Source: AP-15 sp036404275 (GTDB lineage: Bacteria > Pseudomonadota > Alphaproteobacteria > ATCC43930 > CGMCC-115725). Taken from it: 64,000 nt of DNA. A model generated the notes under the pieces. It did no database searches, had not been told where the DNA came from, and saw only the letters and a program-made list of their open reading frames with translations. The first letter of the stretch is position 1, and every line of letters begins with the position of its first letter. The DNA lies in assembly GCA_036404275.1 (NCBI GenBank), contig DASXAM010000088.1, forward strand, positions 1-64,000, written 5' to 3'. Shown here in pieces: positions 60,025 through 64,000 of this stretch. A program made the translations under genes and the position numbers.

Positions 60025-61679
60025 GCTGGGCGCTTTCGCCGCTGCGCCGCGCCGGGGTGCGGCGCGCCCCCTTGGCGCTTGCCCCCGCCGCACCGCGGCC
60101 GAAGCCCGCGGCACCGCCCGCCGCCGCCGGGGCGCCGGGCGCCGGCGAGCCGACGCTGCGCGACTGGGTCGGCGTCCTCGCGATGGTCTTCGGCCTCTTT
60201 ATGGCGATCATGGACGTACAGATCGTCACCAGCTCCTTGACCCAGATCCAGGGTGGGCTGTCGGCGAGCCCCGACGAGATCAGCTGGGTCCAGACCGCCT
60301 ATCTGATCGCCGACGTGGTCATGGTGCCGCTCTCCGGCACCTTGTCGCGGCTCTTCTCGACGCGGCTGCTTTTTGTCGGCGCCGCCCTCGGATTTACCGC
60401 GGCGAGCGCGCTCTGCGCGACGGCGACGAGCCTCGGCCAGATGATCCTTTACCGCGCCATGCAGGGGTTCAGCGGGGGTGCGATCACACCGAGCGTCTTT
60501 CCGGTCGTTTACACCAAGTTCCGCGGACCGCAGCTCGCGACGGTCATGGTGCTGATCTCTTTAATCCTGAACCTGTCTTCGACGCTGGGGCCGACGATCG
60601 GCGGGTTTTTGACCGACACGTTCTCCTGGCACTGGCTCTTTCTCGTCAACATCGTGCCGGGCATCGGCGTCGTCATCGCGGTGTGGCTCACGATCGACAT
60701 CGACAAGCCGGAGCTCACTCTGCTGCGCTGCTTCGACCATATCGGGCTTGTCCTGATGGCGCTCTTTCTCGGCTGCCTCGAATATGCGCTCGAGGAAGGC
60801 CCGCGCTGGGATTGGCTGCACGACAACACGATCTTTCTCGCGGTCGTCGTCTCCAGCGTTGCCGCGGTGCTGTTCTTTTTCCGGGTGCTGACCTATCGCC
60901 AGCCGATCGTCGATCTGCGCGCGTTTCTGAACCGCAATTTTGCGATCGGCTCGTTCTACACCTTTGTCGTCGGCACCGGGCTTTACGGCGCCACCTATCT
61001 GGTGCCGCTGTTTTTGGCGCAGGTCCGCGGCTTCAACGCGATGCAGATCGGCGAGACGGTGGTGGTGACGGGCCTTGCGCAGATGGTGCTGTCGCCGTTC
61101 ACGACCTACGTCGCGCGCAACCTCGATTTGCGCATTATGCTGGCGATCGGCATGGGCACGTTCGCGGTGGCGATGTACCTGACCGCCGGGCTGACCAACC
61201 AGGCGAGCTTTGGCGAGCTCTTGGTGCCGCAGGCGTTGCGCGGGTTTGCGCTGATGTTCTGCTATCTGCCGGCCAATCTGCTGGCGCTCGGCACCACCCC
61301 GCCCGACAAACTGAAAAACGCCGCCGGGCTCTACAATCTGACCCGCGATCTGGGTGGCGCCATCGCCCTCGCGGTGCTCGGCACCGTGCTCAGCGTCCGG
61401 CTGCAGTTCCATTGGAACCGGCTGATCGAGGACATCAACCTGGCGCGGCCGGCGGTGCAGCATTTTCTCGACATGCAAACGGGCCGCCTCGGCGATTTGT
61501 TGACGGGCGACGCGCACCGCGCTGCGGTCAAATTGCTCGCCGGCATCGTCCAGCGCGAGGCGCTGGTGATGAGCTTCAACGACGCCCTGATGCTGTTGGG
61601 CGCAGGCTTTGCCGCGGCGCTTCTGTTGATGCCCTTTGTCAAGAGCCCGCGCACCGTCCTCAGCGCCGACCGCCACTGA
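60021..61679 (+). CDS. emrB: DHA2-family (EmrB) drug efflux permease
   Basis: The 552-residue permease has the 14-helix layout of the DHA2 drug:proton antiporters. Motifs are LFMAIMDVQIVTSSLTQIQG in helix 1, SWVQTAYLIADVVMVPLSGT and MQGFSGGAITPSVFPV (motif C region), plus RLFSTRLLFVGA after helix 2. An Ala/Pro-rich cytosolic tail precedes helix 1. The start is GTG 60021, whose bases overlap the stop of the adaptor gene (GTGA), so the two proteins are made together. The substrate is unknown. Confidence 0.93.
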   Translation: MSWALSPLRRAGVRRAPLALAPAAPRPKPAAPPAAAGAPGAGEPTLRDWVGVLAMVFGLFMAIMDVQIVTSSLTQIQGGLSASPDEISWVQTAYLIADVVMVPLSGTLSRLFSTRLLFVGAALGFTAASALCATATSLGQMILYRAMQGFSGGAITPSVFPVVYTKFRGPQLATVMVLISLILNLSSTLGPTIGGFLTDTFSWHWLFLVNIVPGIGVVIAVWLTIDIDKPELTLLRCFDHIGLVLMALFLGCLEYALEEGPRWDWLHDNTIFLAVVVSSVAAVLFFFRVLTYRQPIVDLRAFLNRNFAIGSFYTFVVGTGLYGATYLVPLFLAQVRGFNAMQIGETVVVTGLAQMVLSPFTTYVARNLDLRIMLAIGMGTFAVAMYLTAGLTNQASFGELLVPQALRGFALMFCYLPANLLALGTTPPDKLKNAAGLYNLTRDLGGAIALAVLGTVLSVRLQFHWNRLIEDINLARPAVQHFLDMQTGRLGDLLTGDAHRAAVKLLAGIVQREALVMSFNDALMLLGAGFAAALLLMPFVKSPRTVLSADRH

Positions 61680-61765
61680 TCCGGAGGCCCGCCGATAAAC
61701 GCTGTCCGATCGGCCGCCGCTCGCTATGCTACGCGGCCGGCAGGCGGCGATAGAGGGAGGTGCCG

Positions 61766-62956
61766 GTGGCGGGGGTGCTCGACGGGATCAGGGTTCTCGA
61801 TTTCGGGCGGTATATCGCGGGTCCGTTTTGCGCCGCGCTGCTCGGCGATCTCGGCGCCGAGGTGATCCGCATCGAGCGCTTGGGCGGCGGCGAGGACCGG
61901 CCGTTTATCCCGGTTGGCGCCGGGCCCGAGGGCGGCGGTGCAATGTTTCTGGCGATGAACCGCAACAAGCTCGGCATGACCCTCGACCCGGCCCAGCCGA
62001 AGGGCCGCGAGATCGTGCGCCGGCTGGTCGCCACCGCCGATGTCGTCGTCGCCAATCTGCCGCCCGCGGTGCTGCGCGCGCTGGCGCTCGACCTCGACAG
62101 CCTGCGCCGCGTCAAGCCCGACATCATCCTGACCACGGTCACCGGCTTTGGCGCCGGCGGCCCGCTGTCGCACAAGCACGGCTTCGACGGCATCGGTCAG
62201 GCGATGAGCGGCGCGGTTTATTTGTCCGGCACCCCCGACCAGCCGATCGCGATCAAATTGCCGTGGGTCGATTTCGGCACCGCCTGCCTCTCCGCCTTTG
62301 GCACCTTGGCGGCGCTCTATGAGCGCGGCAAGACCGGCCGGGGTCAGAAAGTGGAGGGTGCCCTGTTGCGCACCGCGGTCGCCTTTGCCAATGCAACCCT
62401 GATCGAGCAGGCGCTGACCGGTGTCGACCGGGTGGCGACGCTGAACCGCGGCTTCAACGCCGCACCGGCCGACATCTGTCGCTGCAAGGACGGCTGGATC
62501 GTCACCACCGTGATCGGTCCGGCGATGTTCCGCCGCTGGGCGCGAATGCTGGGTGAGGAACATTGGCTTTCCGACCCGCGCTTTGCCGACGACCAGGCGC
62601 GCGCCGATAATGGCGACATTATCGCCGCCAGGATGAACGAATGGTGCAGCGAGCGCAGCTGCGCCGAGGCGCTCGCCGAGCTCGAAGCCGCCAATATCGT
62701 CGCCGGCCAGGTCTATTCGCCGCAGCAGGCACTCGACGATCCGCATATCCGAGCCGCCGGTCTGCTCGAAGAAAAGCCGCATCCCGCGCTCGCCGGCAAC
62801 TACCCGCTGGCGCCGACCCCGATCGAGCTCTCCGAAACCCCCGGCGCCTACCGCCGCCCGGCGCCGCTCCTCGGCGAGCACACCGAGGAGATCCTGTTGC
62901 ACCTCGGCTATGCTGCCGCCGAAATCGCGGCCTTGCGCGCCGAACGGGTGATTTGA
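61766..62956 (+). CDS. CaiB/BaiF family CoA transferase (third copy)
   Basis: The 396-residue class III CoA transferase has IRVLDFGRYIAGPFCAALLG, GAEVIRIERLGGGEDRP, MNRNKLGMTLDPAQPKGRE, and the late LDDPHIRAAGLLEEKPHPAL. It is clearly less similar to the copies at 21851 and 51729 than they are to each other. The start is GTG 61766, which has AGGGAGG 5 bases upstream; GTG 61760 is the alternative. Its stop overlaps the greB start (TGATG), so the two are translationally coupled. Confidence 0.92.
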   Translation: MAGVLDGIRVLDFGRYIAGPFCAALLGDLGAEVIRIERLGGGEDRPFIPVGAGPEGGGAMFLAMNRNKLGMTLDPAQPKGREIVRRLVATADVVVANLPPAVLRALALDLDSLRRVKPDIILTTVTGFGAGGPLSHKHGFDGIGQAMSGAVYLSGTPDQPIAIKLPWVDFGTACLSAFGTLAALYERGKTGRGQKVEGALLRTAVAFANATLIEQALTGVDRVATLNRGFNAAPADICRCKDGWIVTTVIGPAMFRRWARMLGEEHWLSDPRFADDQARADNGDIIAARMNEWCSERSCAEALAELEAANIVAGQVYSPQQALDDPHIRAAGLLEEKPHPALAGNYPLAPTPIELSETPGAYRRPAPLLGEHTEEILLHLGYAAAEIAALRAERVI

Positions 62957-63522
62957 TGAGCAAAGCCTTCGTCAAAGAAACCGAGGACAAGACCGATCTT
63001 CCCGACGAAAGGTCGCCGATCCCGGCCGGGGTAAAGAATTACATGACCCCGGCCGGTCATCGGAGGTTGCGCGACGAGCTGCAGCAGCTGTTGCGGGTCG
63101 AGCGCCCGCAGGTGGTGGAGACCGTCGCCTGGGCCGCCGGCAATGGCGACCGCTCGGAAAACGGTGACTACATCTACGGCAAGCGTCGCCTGCGCGAGAT
63201 CGACCGGCGCATCCGCTTTCTGTCGAAACGGCTGGAGACCGCCGAGGTGGTCGACCCGGCGCAGCAGAAGCGGCGCGACCAGGTGTTTTTCGGAGCCACC
63301 GTCACCTATGCCGCCGAGGACCGGACCGAAACCACGGTCACGATCGTCGGGATCGACGAAGCCGATTTCGCCCGCGGCCAAGTGAGCTGGGTGTCGCCGA
63401 TCGCCCGAGCCCTGCTAAAGGCGCATGAAGGCGATACCGTCGAGCTGCGCGCGCCGGCCGGTATCGAGCAGATCGAGGTGCTCCATATCCACTACCTCGC
63501 CGCCGATGCGGAGGCGGGCTGA
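62956..63522 (+). CDS. greB: Transcription elongation factor GreB
   Basis: GreB makes stalled RNA polymerase cleave its backtracked transcript. The 188-residue protein has an N-terminal coiled coil (YMTPAGHRRLRDELQQLL, GNGDRSENGDYIYGKRRLRE with the two acidic tip residues in ENGDY) and a C-terminal FKBP-like part (FFGATVTYAAEDRTETTVTI and GDTVELRAPAG). Its length and RLRE..RRIRFLSKRLE favour GreB over GreA. The first codon overlaps the stop of the CoA transferase. Confidence 0.92.
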   Translation: MSKAFVKETEDKTDLPDERSPIPAGVKNYMTPAGHRRLRDELQQLLRVERPQVVETVAWAAGNGDRSENGDYIYGKRRLREIDRRIRFLSKRLETAEVVDPAQQKRRDQVFFGATVTYAAEDRTETTVTIVGIDEADFARGQVSWVSPIARALLKAHEGDTVELRAPAGIEQIEVLHIHYLAADAEAG

Positions 63523-63527
63523 CTAAA

Positions 63528-63961
63528 TCAATCTCTCGGCCGGTCCTCTTCGCCGATCAGTGTCAGGATGAGAGAGCGGCGGTGCGACGAGGCGCGGTGC
63601 TCGAGGAGAAAGATCCCCTGCCAGGTGCCGAGCTGCATCCGGCCGTCGGCAACCGGGACCGTCAGCTGGGTCTGAGTCAAGGCACTCTTGATGTGGGCCG
63701 GCATGTCGTCGGGCCCTTCGTCGTTGTGCCGGTAGAGCCGCATGTCCTCCGGCACGATCCGGCGCAGAAACTCGTCGAGGTCGCGCCGCACCTCGGGCGA
63801 AGCGTTTTCCTGGATCAACAGCGAAGCCGAAGTGTGCGGGATGTAAACGCTCAGCAGGCCGCGACCCTCTCGCCCGCGACCCAGCCGGCGATGTCGGCGG
63901 TGATCTCCCTGATCTCGCGCGGCTCGGTGTCGATCGACAAGCGGGTGTGGGCGATGCGCAT
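63528..63961 (-). pseudogene. yjbQ: YjbQ-family (secondary thiamine-phosphate synthase-like) gene, frameshifted
   Basis: From ATG 63961 the frame gives MRIAHTRLSIDTEPREIREI and ITADIAGWVAGERVAAC, then stops. One base more near 63865-63871 would restore GRGLLSVYIPHTSASLLIQE, then ENASPEVRRDLDEFLRRIVP, HIKSALTQTQLTVPV and LGTWQGIFLLEHRA to the stop at 63528. Together they make a normal YjbQ protein of about 144 residues, with the conserved PHTS and HR pattern. A single-base deletion or a sequencing error are both possible. The gene converges on greB. Confidence 0.8.
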
Positions 63962-64000
63962 CCCGGCAATATGGCGTGCCGCGGCGCCGATTTCAGCGCG

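Overview
The window is GC-rich throughout, with the dense, mostly short-spaced gene layout of an alphaproteobacterium. Housekeeping clues are a tatB-tatC-serS-pcm-LytM run, a heparinase / glycosyl-transferase / purH run, a ChrR-type ECF sigma and anti-sigma pair, a YafQ/DinJ toxin pair, and many catabolic enzymes (CaiB/BaiF CoA transferases, GMC oxidoreductases, amidohydrolases, a Rieske oxygenase). A soil or sediment member of Rhodospirillales or Hyphomicrobiales is my guess. No rRNA, tRNA, CRISPR array, insertion sequence or phage was seen.

Layout. 1-2300: a gene tail, membrane-anchored msrA, an ABC-ATPase remnant and a decayed PQQ-dehydrogenase/isoquinoline-oxidoreductase mosaic. 2.3-4.7 kb: an orphan molybdenum hydroxylase large subunit. 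4.9-9.4 kb: tatB, tatC, serS, pcm and an NlpD-like lipoprotein. 9.6-11.4 kb: Rieske dioxygenase alpha and beta subunits. 11.5-12.1 kb: toxin-antitoxin pair with a palindromic operator. 12.2-15.2 kb: sugar-type ABC importer. 15.3-19.2 kb: small monooxygenase, amidohydrolase, a tandem DABB-like protein and a DUF5131 protein. 19.2-24.8 kb: frameshifted LLM oxidoreductase, PEP-CTERM protein, CoA transferase, SMP-30 lactonase and OmpA lipoprotein. 24.9-31.5 kb: cupin, AI-2E-type permease, small unknown protein, purH, WecA-like transferase and heparinase.

31.6-36.55 kb, read leftward, is the most interesting part. It encodes a CuA subunit, a heme-copper subunit I whose active-site tyrosine position is asparagine, a SCO/SenC copper protein, a membrane Orf1 and an Rrf2/NsrR-type NO sensor. 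A strong NsrR palindrome lies just before the first gene. This matches the norSY-senC-orf1 (sNOR) nitric oxide reductase cluster known from ammonia oxidisers, here with its own regulator inside the operon. A VWA (CoxE-like) gene follows.

36.7-46 kb: two GMC oxidoreductases around a serine hydrolase, a PEP-mutase/isocitrate-lyase family enzyme, an acyl-CoA dehydrogenase, a DMT permease and a second amidohydrolase. 46.3-50.4 kb: a DUF1566 protein, an ECF sigma with ChrR-like anti-sigma, and several gene remnants, including an internally deleted copy of the anti-sigma gene and a broken Uma2 gene. 50.6-58 kb: aldo/keto reductase, a second CoA transferase, a tartrate-dehydrogenase-like enzyme, a second PEP-CTERM protein, a SnoaL-like protein, PhzF and a double DUF427 protein. 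58.1-61.7 kb: a TetR regulator divergent from an EmrAB-type efflux pair. 61.8-64 kb: a third CoA transferase overlapping greB, and a frameshifted YjbQ gene at the edge.
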